A stretch of DNA of 13,957 nucleotides, from the NCBI GenBank assembly GCA_900549185.1, contig URNM01000042.1:1-13957 (forward strand), in the 5' to 3' direction. Shown one piece after another: positions 1-6,509 of this stretch. Made by a program: the position numbers and the translations under genes. The notes beneath the pieces were generated by a model that made no database searches, was not told the DNA's origin, and saw nothing but the letters and a program-made list of their open reading frames with translations. Every line of letters begins with the position of its first letter. The stretch's first letter is position 1. The DNA is from an uncultured Collinsella sp. (GTDB taxonomy: Bacteria; Actinomycetota; Coriobacteriia; Coriobacteriales; Coriobacteriaceae).

Positions 1-191
1 GCCTCGGAGCGGTTGGCCACGTCGCCGCGGCGTGCGATCTGCTCGTCAAAACGGCGCAGCAGGTCGTCGGGTGCGGTAACCGAAAAACGGACCAGCTCGG
101 AGCCGGAGCCACTACAGTGGCAGCCCGCGTCACCGTCCGCCCCGTGCGGATGCTCGTGCTCGTACTCGCAGCAGTGCTCGTGCTCGGCCAC
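1..191 (-). CDS. nikR: NikR-like nickel-responsive regulator, 5' part only
   Basis: The protein runs off the left edge; 63 residues are visible. From about residue 33 it reads as a ribbon-helix-helix DNA-binding domain of the NikR/CopG type (LVRFSVTAPDDLLRRFDEQI, then RRG...NRSE). NikR proteins repress nickel uptake when nickel is bound by their C-terminal domain, which lies outside this window. The first 26 residues are unusual: six His (4, 6, 12, 14, 16, 25) and four Cys (7, 8, 24, 26), a likely metal-binding extension that E. coli NikR lacks. The turn before NRSE seems one residue longer than in E. coli. The start is GTG at 191, the only candidate before an in-frame stop at 204-206. It lies one base after the stop of the upstream small gene, with no good Shine-Dalgarno, so translational coupling is likely. 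The family call rests on the N-terminal domain only; another CopG-type regulator is possible. Confidence 0.75.
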   Translation of the reverse strand, partial: MAEHEHCCEYEHEHPHGADGDAGCHCSGSGSELVRFSVTAPDDLLRRFDEQIARRGDVANRSE

Positions 192-192
192 G

Positions 193-441
193 TTACACCA
201 GTTTCACAGAGCCGACGGAGTTGTGATCTGCCTCGATGGCCTCCTCGTAGCCCTCGAGCGCATCGTGCGCCTCGTGCAGCGCAGACATGGCGGCCTCGAG
301 CTTGGCGCCAATGCGCTCCATGTCAAAGTTCTCGGTCGCATGCAGCAGCTGATGGCTCCACTCGTGAGCGAGCTCAATGGTGTCGTCGACCTGCTTGACG
401 CTCATGGCAAGCTGGCTCATGTTCATTCCGACGTCATGCAT
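193..441 (-). CDS. Small His-patterned helical protein, nikR operon
   Basis: I do not recognise this 82-residue protein. It has no signal peptide, membrane segment or cysteine and looks almost entirely helical, in two long amphipathic stretches (about residues 8-37 and 40-72). Histidines at 26, 30 and 34 are spaced four apart and would line one helix face beside Glu23 and Glu27; His56, His59 and His73 lie in the second half. This is compatible with metal binding but proves nothing. The start is the ATG at 441, because the minus strand has AAAGGAG seven bases upstream; an earlier in-frame ATG at 498 has no such site. The stop is one base before the nikR start, so the two are almost certainly co-transcribed. 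A role in nickel handling is inference from that linkage and the histidines. Confidence 0.7.
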   Translation of the reverse strand: MHDVGMNMSQLAMSVKQVDDTIELAHEWSHQLLHATENFDMERIGAKLEAAMSALHEAHDALEGYEEAIEADHNSVGSVKLV

Positions 442-510
442 GGGAATCTCCTTTTGCGTGGGGCGATATGGTGGTTCAGATTCTACTACGCCCGCCATGG
501 GCGCCGCCGC

Positions 511-550
511 ATAAGAAAACGGGCGCGAGTCCGTCTGACCCGCACCCGTT
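511..550 (-). terminator. Intrinsic terminator downstream of trxA
   Basis: A hairpin with arms 519-531 and 537-549 and a 5-nt loop, followed on the minus strand by TTTTCTTAT. Two positions (524/544 and 528/540) are C-A mismatches in plus-strand RNA but G-U wobbles in minus-strand RNA, so the structure is intact only for leftward transcription. It would end the trxA transcript and separate it from the small gene and nikR. Confidence 0.75.
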
Positions 551-615
551 CACTGGGGGCTGTTTGTGTCTACCATACTATCCGCGGTCGCATGCCTTGC
601 GTTTGGCACTCCGGC

Positions 616-634
616 GAGCGGTGCGAAACCGCTC
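616..634. other. Short perfect hairpin behind trxA
   Basis: GAGCGGT and ACCGCTC (7 bp) flank a 5-nt loop, 28 bases past the trxA stop. No T-run follows on either strand, so this is more likely an RNA-stabilising or pause hairpin than a terminator. It may act together with the terminator at 511-550. Confidence 0.35.
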
Positions 635-661
635 ATGGACGGCAGACAGGTAACAAGCGTA

Positions 662-982
662 TTACAGATGTTTCTCCAGCAGTGCCTGAAGTCTTGCCTT
701 GGGTAAGGCGCCGACCGAGCGGTCGACCTCCTCGCCGTTCTTAAAGACGATCAGCGTAGGGATGCTCATGACGCCAAACTTCATGGCCAGGTCCTGGTTG
801 TCATCGACGTTGCACTTGGCCACAGCCAGCTTGCCGGCCAGTTCGTCGGCAACCTCGTCTACGATGGGCGAGAGCGAGCGGCAGGGGCCGCACCACGGGG
901 CCCAAAAATCAACCAGTACGGGCAGGCTATCGTTGACGACAGCGTCGAAGTTCTCGGGGGTAATCTGCTTAATGTCAGCCAT
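662..982 (-). CDS. trxA: Thioredoxin
   Basis: A 106-residue cytoplasmic thioredoxin, the usual length for the family. It reduces protein disulfides and is recharged by thioredoxin reductase. The redox motif WCGPC is at residues 30-34, inside the conserved VLVDFWAPWCGPC strand-helix; the cis-proline is in SIPT (Pro75), and the fold continues with TLIVFKNGEEV and a C-terminal helix. The start is ATG 982 (MADIKQ), because GGAGGT lies four bases upstream on the minus strand. Earlier in-frame ATGs at 994 and 1066 would add residues not typical of the family. It is divergent from the gene at 1119. The sequence downstream holds a 7-bp hairpin and then a clear terminator. No thioredoxin reductase gene is in the window. 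Confidence 0.97.
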   Translation of the reverse strand: MADIKQITPENFDAVVNDSLPVLVDFWAPWCGPCRSLSPIVDEVADELAGKLAVAKCNVDDNQDLAMKFGVMSIPTLIVFKNGEEVDRSVGALPKARLQALLEKHL

Positions 983-1084
983 GGTGACCTCCATAATACG
1001 ACGCGGCTCGGCCGCGTAAAACTCAGTACGACCGTGCTTATACCCAGCGGCTCGTAAAGCAACCACTCGCGGGCGGCTCTTTTA

Positions 1085-1090
1085 TATAAT
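1085..1090 (+). promoter_or_regulatory. Possible -10 box for the gene at 1119
   Basis: A perfect TATAAT lies 28 bases before the chosen start in the trxA-divergent spacer. I see no convincing -35 hexamer at 16-18 bp, so this promoter is tentative. Confidence 0.4.
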
Positions 1091-1118
1091 GGTGGGCACG
1101 CAAATGATTGGAGAGCGC

Positions 1119-1694
1119 ATGCCCACGTCACAAAGCCAGAAAAAAGAAGCCATCGCTCAGGCGACCGAGCAGGAGCTCGCGTCGCTTGCAGATCGCGGTG
1201 TGCGTATCGCGGGCAACGCGTGCTCGCCGATCGTGCTGGTCAAAGGCGATCTGGACGAGGCCGAGCGTTCGGGTGGCGAGCTTGCCGCCGGCCCGGATGG
1301 CGCGGCGTTGCGCAAGGCGCTTGGGGCCATCGGCTACGCTCCCGAGGATTTTTGCGTGCTGGCAAGCGTCGCCGGCGTGGGTGATGGGACGGTCGCGGTG
1401 GGCGAGACTCTGCCGTGCGAGCTGTTCCGTGAGGCGCTTGAGGCTTTGGACCCCGAGGCGGTGCTGCTGCTCGACAACAACGCGGCTGACGCCATGCGCG
1501 AGACCTACGCCGATATGCTCGTGGCGATCGATGACTTCGACACCGCCATGCTCAAGCCCGGCCTGGTCGCCCATGTGCAGGGCCGCCGCGTGCTCGCACT
1601 CGACGGCTTTGAGGCAGCACTCACCGACAAGGCCGCTAAGCAGCGCATGTGGGCCTACATCAAGCAGCTGACTCCGGCGGCCGCCCCGCTGTAG
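1119..1694 (+). CDS. Degenerate uracil-DNA glycosylase-like protein
   Basis: A 191-residue soluble protein of uncertain function. Its layout resembles family-4-type uracil-DNA glycosylases: a motif-A-like stretch (residues about 42-67, VLVKGD... then a Gly/Leu pattern ending ALGAIGY), a central helix-strand like the family's core (FREALEALDPEAVLLLDNN), and an ending AALTDKAAKQRMWAYIKQL resembling the family's C-terminal helix. The catalytic GEAPG and HPS-type motifs are not recognisable, and the four-Cys [4Fe-4S] pattern is incomplete (only Cys in NACSP, DFCVL and LPCEL). It may therefore be a non-catalytic relative. The start is ATG 1119, with GGAG about six bases upstream; the in-frame ATGs at 1089 and 1104 are less well placed. 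It converges with the kinase gene on the other strand. The family assignment is by eye and could be wrong. Confidence 0.55.
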   Translation: MPTSQSQKKEAIAQATEQELASLADRGVRIAGNACSPIVLVKGDLDEAERSGGELAAGPDGAALRKALGAIGYAPEDFCVLASVAGVGDGTVAVGETLPCELFREALEALDPEAVLLLDNNAADAMRETYADMLVAIDDFDTAMLKPGLVAHVQGRRVLALDGFEAALTDKAAKQRMWAYIKQLTPAAAPL

Positions 1695-1744
1695 CGAGCC
1701 CGCGTCGACAAATGACCCCGGCAGCCGCTCCGCTGTAGCGAGGC
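1669..1744 (+). repeat. Partial tandem duplication of a gene 3' end
   Basis: Two 32-bp copies (1669-1700 and 1713-1744) match at 28 of 32 positions. The first holds the last codons (TPAAAPL), the stop and six bases beyond; the second repeats all of this after a 12-bp spacer, giving a 44-bp period. A short hairpin, GGCTG-GCGG-CAGCC, is at 1742-1755 at the end of the second copy. It has no T-run. Confidence 0.8.
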
Positions 1745-1756
1745 TGGCGGCAGCCC

Positions 1757-3034
1757 CTACATCACGGCGCGCAGCTCAAACCGATCGCCGTTAATGCGGA
1801 ACTGGCAGTTGCCGTTCATGCGCTCCACGGCAAGTTTGATGCTCCTGGTGCCAAAGCCGTGGCCCGCATGCCGGGTCACGGGCATGCCGTCGACCATGCG
1901 CGGCGCGCGGTCAAACGTGTTGGAAACTAACAGCAGCAGCTGGCCGTCCTCTAATCGCAGGTCAAAGTCGACGAATCGCTTTCCTTGGGGTGCGGCGCTT
2001 GCGGCGGTGATAGCGTTTTCCAAGGCATTTGAGAGCACGCTAAACAGGTCGGCGTCACCTACATGGATGGTTTCGGGTACGGCGGCGCGCAGGTTGGCGG
2101 TAATGCCGTTTCTATTGATATCCGAGTTAAATGACGAAAGCGCGATGTTTACGGTCTCGTTGGCGCAGAAGCGGCGTACGGCGGTGCGGTCGCCGGCTTC
2201 GCAGAGTTCGTCGATGCGATCGAGCGCCTCGTCGGTGTGGCCCTCCTCAATTAAAGCGGCCAGGCCGCGTAGGAAGTGGCGCATGTCGTGGCGCAGAATC
2301 GACAGCTCGCGCCCAGATTGACGCCAAGCCTCGAGCTCTTTGATGGCGGCGCTGTCGCGGGTTTCGAGCATCCAGCGCTCTCGCTCGGCGGTTTCCTTTT
2401 CTTCGTATTCGCGCAGGTAAACGGCAAGAAACATAAGATAGAAGGCACAGAGCGCAAATGCCAAAAACTCAACCGTCACCACCGAGCCCGAGTGGAACAG
2501 CGTGGTGTAGACGTTGGTGGCATAGTCAAAGACGTAATAGACGAGCGGCAGGATTAAAAGGATGCCCAGCTCGGTGGTGCTTTTAATCGCCAAGCGTGGA
2601 CCGATGTCGCCGGCCCAATGCAACAGGACGGCAAAGACGGCGAGTGTGGTCGCGATGCGCGCCAGGTAGTACGCGATCTGAGAATCGGTTGCGGCAAATG
2701 CGGCGATGCCCATCCAATTGCTGAACTGGCAGCTCAGATAGGCACTCGTAATGCCGAGCACGGCAAGCAGCGGGCTCAGGCGGTAGCGCGCGCACAAATA
2801 GATGACGAGCGGCAGATGCACGACGAGCGGATATACCTGGCGGGCGAAAAGCTCGCCGCCGACGGCATTGGCGAGGCCAAATGCGCATCCGGTTACGGCA
2901 CCGACCAGCACCAGTTCAAGCGCATGACGCCGGTTGATCTCGACACCGCACAGCGCCGCCGAGGCAAAGACGCCAAAGAACAGCGTCGTGGCGTGGTGGA
3001 TTGCCCAAAGGACCATTTCGACCGAGGAGACCAT
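1757..3034 (-). CDS. GHKL (HPK10-type) membrane sensor histidine kinase
   Basis: A 425-residue sensor kinase of the AgrC/HPK10 type. The first 207 residues form about seven hydrophobic membrane segments (roughly 8-28, 38-58, 67-82, 86-102, 125-142, 156-172, 185-207) with almost no external domain. A short coiled coil (208-240) leads to the phosphoacceptor box LRHDMRH (His249). The ATPase has the N-box NALENAI (Asn336, Asn340) and a glycine box GHGFGTRS (391-398). Such kinases usually sense peptides or small signals in the membrane and phosphorylate a LytTR partner. Its ATG overlaps the stop of the response-regulator gene by one base (TGATG), with GGGAG just upstream, so the pair is translationally coupled. 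No signal-peptide precursor gene or AgrB-like protease is visible nearby, so its ligand is unknown. Confidence 0.93.
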   Translation of the reverse strand: MVSSVEMVLWAIHHATTLFFGVFASAALCGVEINRRHALELVLVGAVTGCAFGLANAVGGELFARQVYPLVVHLPLVIYLCARYRLSPLLAVLGITSAYLSCQFSNWMGIAAFAATDSQIAYYLARIATTLAVFAVLLHWAGDIGPRLAIKSTTELGILLILPLVYYVFDYATNVYTTLFHSGSVVTVEFLAFALCAFYLMFLAVYLREYEEKETAERERWMLETRDSAAIKELEAWRQSGRELSILRHDMRHFLRGLAALIEEGHTDEALDRIDELCEAGDRTAVRRFCANETVNIALSSFNSDINRNGITANLRAAVPETIHVGDADLFSVLSNALENAITAASAAPQGKRFVDFDLRLEDGQLLLLVSNTFDRAPRMVDGMPVTRHAGHGFGTRSIKLAVERMNGNCQFRINGDRFELRAVM

Positions 3035-3756
3035 CAGTGTCTCCCACCCTCAAAGCGCGCCGCAAAGTAGGCGTCTTGGAATCCCTGCTTGCAGCTGCGC
3101 GAAAGCGGGATGCACGCGCCCGAGCGCATGACGATGTCCGTGCGGTCAAAGTGATCGATATTGCGCAGGTTGACCTGGTAGCTGCGGTGGCATTTAAAGA
3201 AGACCGCGTTTTGCTCCAAGCGGTCCTCGACGCTGCGGAACGACTCGAGTGCCTCGATATCGCGTCCGTCGCGCAGGTGGAAGACCACGTGCTTGTTGCG
3301 CGCCTCGGCATATTCGATGTCGGACAGGCGCAGGGCGTGGTAGCCAAAGGACGTTTTGATCACGAGCTCGTCGGTTGCCGCCGGGCGCATGCTCGAAAGC
3401 TCGTCGAGTAATCGCGCCAGGCGTTCGTAAGTCACGGGCTTGAGCAGATAGTCGAAGGCGCGGACCTCGTAGGATTCCAGTGCGAACTCGGGCGACGAGG
3501 TGAGGAACACCAGGCACACGGCGGTATCGGCCTGGCGCAATTCGCGCGCGGTGTCCATGCCGTTGACGAGCGGCATGATCATGTCGAGCAGAATGATGTC
3601 GGCGCGCGATGCGGCATGGCGGGCCAGCAGGTCCTCGCCGCGCGTGACGAGCGCAACATCGACCGCCGTGCCCGTCTCGGTCGACCAACGGTCGATCATC
3701 CGGTGCAGTCTATCTAGAAAAGCGACATCATCGTCGCAGGCAATAATCTTGAGCAT
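3034..3756 (-). CDS. LytTR-family response regulator
   Basis: A 240-residue response regulator and partner of the downstream kinase. The receiver domain (1-120) has the acidic pocket Asp8-Asp9-Asp10, phosphoacceptor Asp58 (ILLDMIMP), Thr86 and Lys106 (YLLKP). The C-terminal part (about 130-235) is a LytTR DNA-binding domain, with KHVVFHL, SVEDRLE, FFKCHRSYQVNLRNID and a terminal SRSCKQGF. LytTR regulators bind short direct repeats and often control secretion, virulence or competence functions. The start ATG 3756 is preceded by AGGGGG on the minus strand. The gene is first in a two-gene operon reading away from nadA. I found no obvious paired LytTR-type direct repeats in the 292-bp upstream spacer, so its target is not evident here. 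Confidence 0.95.
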   Translation of the reverse strand: MLKIIACDDDVAFLDRLHRMIDRWSTETGTAVDVALVTRGEDLLARHAASRADIILLDMIMPLVNGMDTARELRQADTAVCLVFLTSSPEFALESYEVRAFDYLLKPVTYERLARLLDELSSMRPAATDELVIKTSFGYHALRLSDIEYAEARNKHVVFHLRDGRDIEALESFRSVEDRLEQNAVFFKCHRSYQVNLRNIDHFDRTDIVMRSGACIPLSRSCKQGFQDAYFAARFEGGRH

Positions 3757-3942
3757 TCGGCCCCCTTAGGTAGTTCGATTTTGCCACATCGGGTACGCGC
3801 CGCTTGCGGGGGTGCGGACCGTTTGCGCCCCACGGCGTGCAACTCGCGCCAAGCGGTATTGCGGTGGCGAAGGATGCCTCCTGCGCCATCGAGAGCTCAG
3901 CTATCCTCAGCTTGCCAATTCGAAAATGGACCTGCCACATGA
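3757..3942. other. Spacer between response regulator and nadA control region
   Basis: This stretch should hold the minus-strand promoter for the two-component operon, but no hexamer pair stands out. The open frame at 3728-3940 has no ribosome-binding site and reads as unstructured, so I treat it as non-coding. Confidence 0.5.
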
Positions 3943-3963
3943 TTGAATCTTTATTTCAACTTT

Positions 3964-4007
3964 ACACCTAGGTTTACAGCTGTCTTGTCAGCTGTAAACC
4001 TAGGTGT
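3964..4007 (+). promoter_or_regulatory. Probable NiaR operator: perfect 19-bp inverted repeat
   Basis: Arms 3964-3982 and 3989-4007 are perfectly complementary, with a 6-bp centre (TCTTGT). Each arm carries two small palindromes, CCTAGG and CAGCTG. Their centres lie near 3969.5, 3979.5, 3991.5 and 4001.5, about one helical turn apart, so a protein could contact one DNA face. The repeat covers the nadA promoter, whose -35 is at the dyad. The operon ends with niaR, so autoregulation by NiaR is the natural reading. An RNA hairpin role is unlikely, because most of the repeat is upstream of the predicted transcript. Confidence 0.75.
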
Positions 4008-4013
4008 CATACT
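3985..4013 (+). promoter_or_regulatory. nadA promoter inside the operator
   Basis: A -35 TTGTCA (3985-3990), a 17-bp spacer and a -10 CATACT (4008-4013) place transcription start near 4020, about 30 bases before nadA. The -35 straddles the dyad of the inverted repeat and the right arm fills the spacer, so a bound repressor would exclude RNA polymerase. Confidence 0.65.
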
Positions 4014-4048
4014 AAAGCCCCAAGATTCGCCAAAAGAGAGGGGCCTTG

Positions 4049-5074
4049 ATGGCACAGAGCGCGAACATGGATGCGTCGGAGCTTGCACGCGATATCGCGG
4101 CCGGCCTAGCATCGGCAACGACGGCAACGGAGCGCGCGGCACTGGTGCCCGCAGAGCTCGTCGAGGCCATTCAGCAACTAAAAACCCAACGTGACGCGGT
4201 AATCCTGGCGCACTATTACGTGGCGCCCGAGGTGCAGGCCGTGGCTGATTACGTCGGCGACAGCTTCTACCTGGCCAAGCTCGCCAAGAGTCTGCCGCAG
4301 CAGACCATCGTGCTGTGCGGCGTGGAGTTTATGGGCGAGAGCGCCAAGCTGCTCAATCCCACTAAGACCGTGCTGCTGCCCGAGCCGGGCGCGGACTGTC
4401 CCATGGCGCACATGGTCAAGCGCGAGACGGTCGACGCGGCGCGCGCCGAGTACGGCGACGACCTGGCTGTCGTCTGCTACGTCAACTCCACGGTCGAGAT
4501 CAAGAGCTGGAGCGACGTGTGCGTCACCAGCTCCAACGCCGTCAAGATCGTGTCCGAGCTGCCGCAGCAGCATATCCTGTTCATTCCCGACCAAAACCTC
4601 GGTCGCTTCGTAGCCGAGCAGGTGCCGCAAAAGCACGTCATCCTCAACAACGGCTACTGCCCGCGCCATCACATCATCGCCGTCGAGCAGATCGTCGACG
4701 CGACGGAGGCCCACCCCGACGCGCTCGTGCTGGCGCATCCTGAGTGCAAGGCCGACGTCCTGGCCGAGGCCGACTACATCGGCTCCACCGCCGGCATCAT
4801 CAAGTATGCCGAGGAGTCGGACGCGAGCGAGTTCATCATCGTGACGGTCCGCGGCGTGCTCTACGAGCTCGAGCGCCGCTGCCAGGGCACCGGCAAGAAG
4901 TTCTACTTCCCCGCGGTACAGCCCACCTGCGTCAACATGGATCTCATCACGCTCGAAAAGCTCGTGCGCTGCCTGGAGACGGGCGAGGGCGAGGTGCAGA
5001 TCGGCGTCTCGGACGAGGCAGCAGACCAGGCCAAGCTCACGCTCGACCGTATGCTCGAGTACGCAGCACGCTAG
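4049..5074 (+). CDS. nadA: Quinolinate synthase
   Basis: Condenses iminoaspartate, supplied by NadB, with dihydroxyacetone phosphate to give quinolinate, the second step of de novo NAD synthesis. The 341-residue protein carries the three cysteines expected to hold the [4Fe-4S] cluster: Cys90 (VLCGVEFMGE), Cys204 (NNGYCPRHH) and Cys294 (QPTCVNM). Other conserved pieces include LAHYY (residues 53-57), the DYVGDS loop, GADCPMAHM, and HPEC and GSTAGII in the C-terminal third. It has an N-terminal lead of about 35 residues before the catalytic core. The start is ATG 4049, with AGAGAGGGG ending five bases upstream; the TTG immediately before it is less likely. It is first gene of nadA-nadB-nadC-niaR and reads from a promoter embedded in an inverted repeat. 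Confidence 0.97.
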   Translation: MAQSANMDASELARDIAAGLASATTATERAALVPAELVEAIQQLKTQRDAVILAHYYVAPEVQAVADYVGDSFYLAKLAKSLPQQTIVLCGVEFMGESAKLLNPTKTVLLPEPGADCPMAHMVKRETVDAARAEYGDDLAVVCYVNSTVEIKSWSDVCVTSSNAVKIVSELPQQHILFIPDQNLGRFVAEQVPQKHVILNNGYCPRHHIIAVEQIVDATEAHPDALVLAHPECKADVLAEADYIGSTAGIIKYAEESDASEFIIVTVRGVLYELERRCQGTGKKFYFPAVQPTCVNMDLITLEKLVRCLETGEGEVQIGVSDEAADQAKLTLDRMLEYAAR

Positions 5075-5085
5075 AACAATGTTGC

Positions 5086-5120
5086 ATGAGGGACGGTCCC
5101 TTATGTCACATTCAAGGGAG
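5086..5120. repeat. Possible REP-like fragment between nadA and nadB
   Basis: The nadA-nadB gap holds a small imperfect palindrome, AGGGACGGTCCCT, followed by TATGTCACATTC. It resembles the block near 13377-13418 (GGGGACGTTCC...TTTGGGACACTCC). This looks like the remnant of a dispersed palindromic repeat, though two copies are too few to be sure. Confidence 0.35.
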
Positions 5121-5129
5121 AGGATTCCT

Positions 5130-6506
5130 GTGGAAACCAAGCAATACCCCGATATGGAGTGCGACGTCGTCATTGCCGGCTGCGGCGTGGCGGGTCTGTA
5201 CGCGGCCCTCAATCTGCCGACGAGCACGCGCGTGATCATGCTCTCCAAGGGAGCGGTCGATGAGTGCGATTCGATGCTCGCGCAGGGCGGCATTTGCGTG
5301 CTGCCCGAAGGCTCGGACTACGATGCCTTCTTTGAGGACACCATGCACGCCGGCCACTACGAGAACCGCCGCGAGAGCGTCGACATCATGATTCGCTCGA
5401 GCCGCTCGGTCATCAACGACCTGCTAGCGATGGGCGTGGATTTTGAGCGCAAGGCCGACGGCAGCCTCAATTTTACCCGCGAGGGCGCGCACAGCCGTCC
5501 GCGCATTGCCTTCCATGCCGACATTACGGGCAAGGAGATCACGACCAAGCTGCTCCAGGCCGTTCGCAAGCTGGACAACGTGCAGATTTTGGAGCACGTG
5601 GCCATGACCGACATCCTGACGGGCGAGCGTGACGGTGCCACGGTGTGCACCGGTATCGTCGCCGTTCCCGTGGACGAGAACAACTCGGTTCGTCCCGCCG
5701 ACGAGCTGGTAAATGCCGCCGAGGGCGCGCATGCCGGCGAGCCGTTTAAGATCCATGCCCGCCACACGCTGTGGGCAACGGGCGGCATCGGCGGCGTATA
5801 CGACCATTCGACCAACTACCCGCAGCTCACGGGCGATGCCTGCTACATTGCTCAGGAGCATGGCATTAAGATGGAGCATCTGGACTACGTGCAGATTCAC
5901 CCCACGGGACTGTTCTCGCCGCAGCCGGGCCGCACCTTCCTGATCAGCGAGAGCTGCCGCGGCGAGGGCGCGATTTTGCTCAACGCCGCCGGCGAGCGCT
6001 TTACCGACGAGCTTCAGCCGCGCGATGTGGTCGCCGCCGCTATTCGCGAGCAGATGAAGCAGGACGGTGCCGAGCACGAGTGGCTGAGCTTTGCCCCCGT
6101 CGAGCGCGATGTGGTGACCGGGCATTTTGCCAACATTCGCGCGCGCTGCCTTGAGGACGGCCGCGACATCTTGGACGAGCCCATTCCCGTTACGCCGACG
6201 CAGCACTACTTTATGGGCGGCGTGTGGGTCGACAAGGACGGCCGCACCTCGATGCCCGAGCTCTACGCCGCGGGCGAGACGGCCTGCAACGGCGTTCACG
6301 GCAAGAATCGCCTGGCTTCCAACAGCCTGCTCGAGGCGCTGGTCTGGGGTCGTCGCGCCGCGTGGTACATGCGCACCGGCGAGTCGCTCGCAGTGGAGCA
6401 GGCGGGCGATCCCGCGCTCGATGGCCGTCATCGCGCCCTGGGCGCCGACCCTCTGGCAATCGATGATTTGGCCCGTGCCGCCGGCACGCAGGCCGTGGAG
6501 GAGTAG
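5130..6506 (+). CDS. nadB: L-aspartate oxidase
   Basis: A flavoprotein that oxidises L-aspartate to iminoaspartate for NadA. The FAD-binding GxGxxG is at residues 17-22 (AGCGVAGL). Further family marks are SMLAQGGI, HSRPRIAFHADITGKEI, HPTGLF (His257), PRDVV (Arg298), THY-like TQHYFMGG (His359) and the C-terminal NRLASNSLLEALVWGRRAA (Arg394). At 458 residues it is shorter than the roughly 540-residue E. coli enzyme and lacks most of the C-terminal helical domain; clostridial NadBs are similarly short, so this is probably natural. I choose GTG 5130 because AGGGAGAGG ends six bases before it. ATGs at 5079 and 5103 would add an N-terminus encoded by a REP-like stretch. The gene follows nadA by 55 bp and is three bases from nadC. 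Confidence 0.95.
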   Translation: METKQYPDMECDVVIAGCGVAGLYAALNLPTSTRVIMLSKGAVDECDSMLAQGGICVLPEGSDYDAFFEDTMHAGHYENRRESVDIMIRSSRSVINDLLAMGVDFERKADGSLNFTREGAHSRPRIAFHADITGKEITTKLLQAVRKLDNVQILEHVAMTDILTGERDGATVCTGIVAVPVDENNSVRPADELVNAAEGAHAGEPFKIHARHTLWATGGIGGVYDHSTNYPQLTGDACYIAQEHGIKMEHLDYVQIHPTGLFSPQPGRTFLISESCRGEGAILLNAAGERFTDELQPRDVVAAAIREQMKQDGAEHEWLSFAPVERDVVTGHFANIRARCLEDGRDILDEPIPVTPTQHYFMGGVWVDKDGRTSMPELYAAGETACNGVHGKNRLASNSLLEALVWGRRAAWYMRTGESLAVEQAGDPALDGRHRALGADPLAIDDLARAAGTQAVEE

Positions 6507-6509
6507 ACC

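Noticed and set aside
3728..3940. 70-codon minus-strand frame upstream of the response regulator
   Set aside because: No Shine-Dalgarno, overlaps the regulator start in another frame, and the translation has no recognisable pattern.
3964..4007. Intrinsic terminator or riboswitch ahead of nadA
   Set aside because: No T-run follows, and a good promoter starts inside the repeat, so most of it would not be transcribed into the nadA leader.
4178..5293. 371-codon open frame on the minus strand
   Set aside because: Lies opposite nadA and the nadB start; no motifs and no ribosome-binding site.
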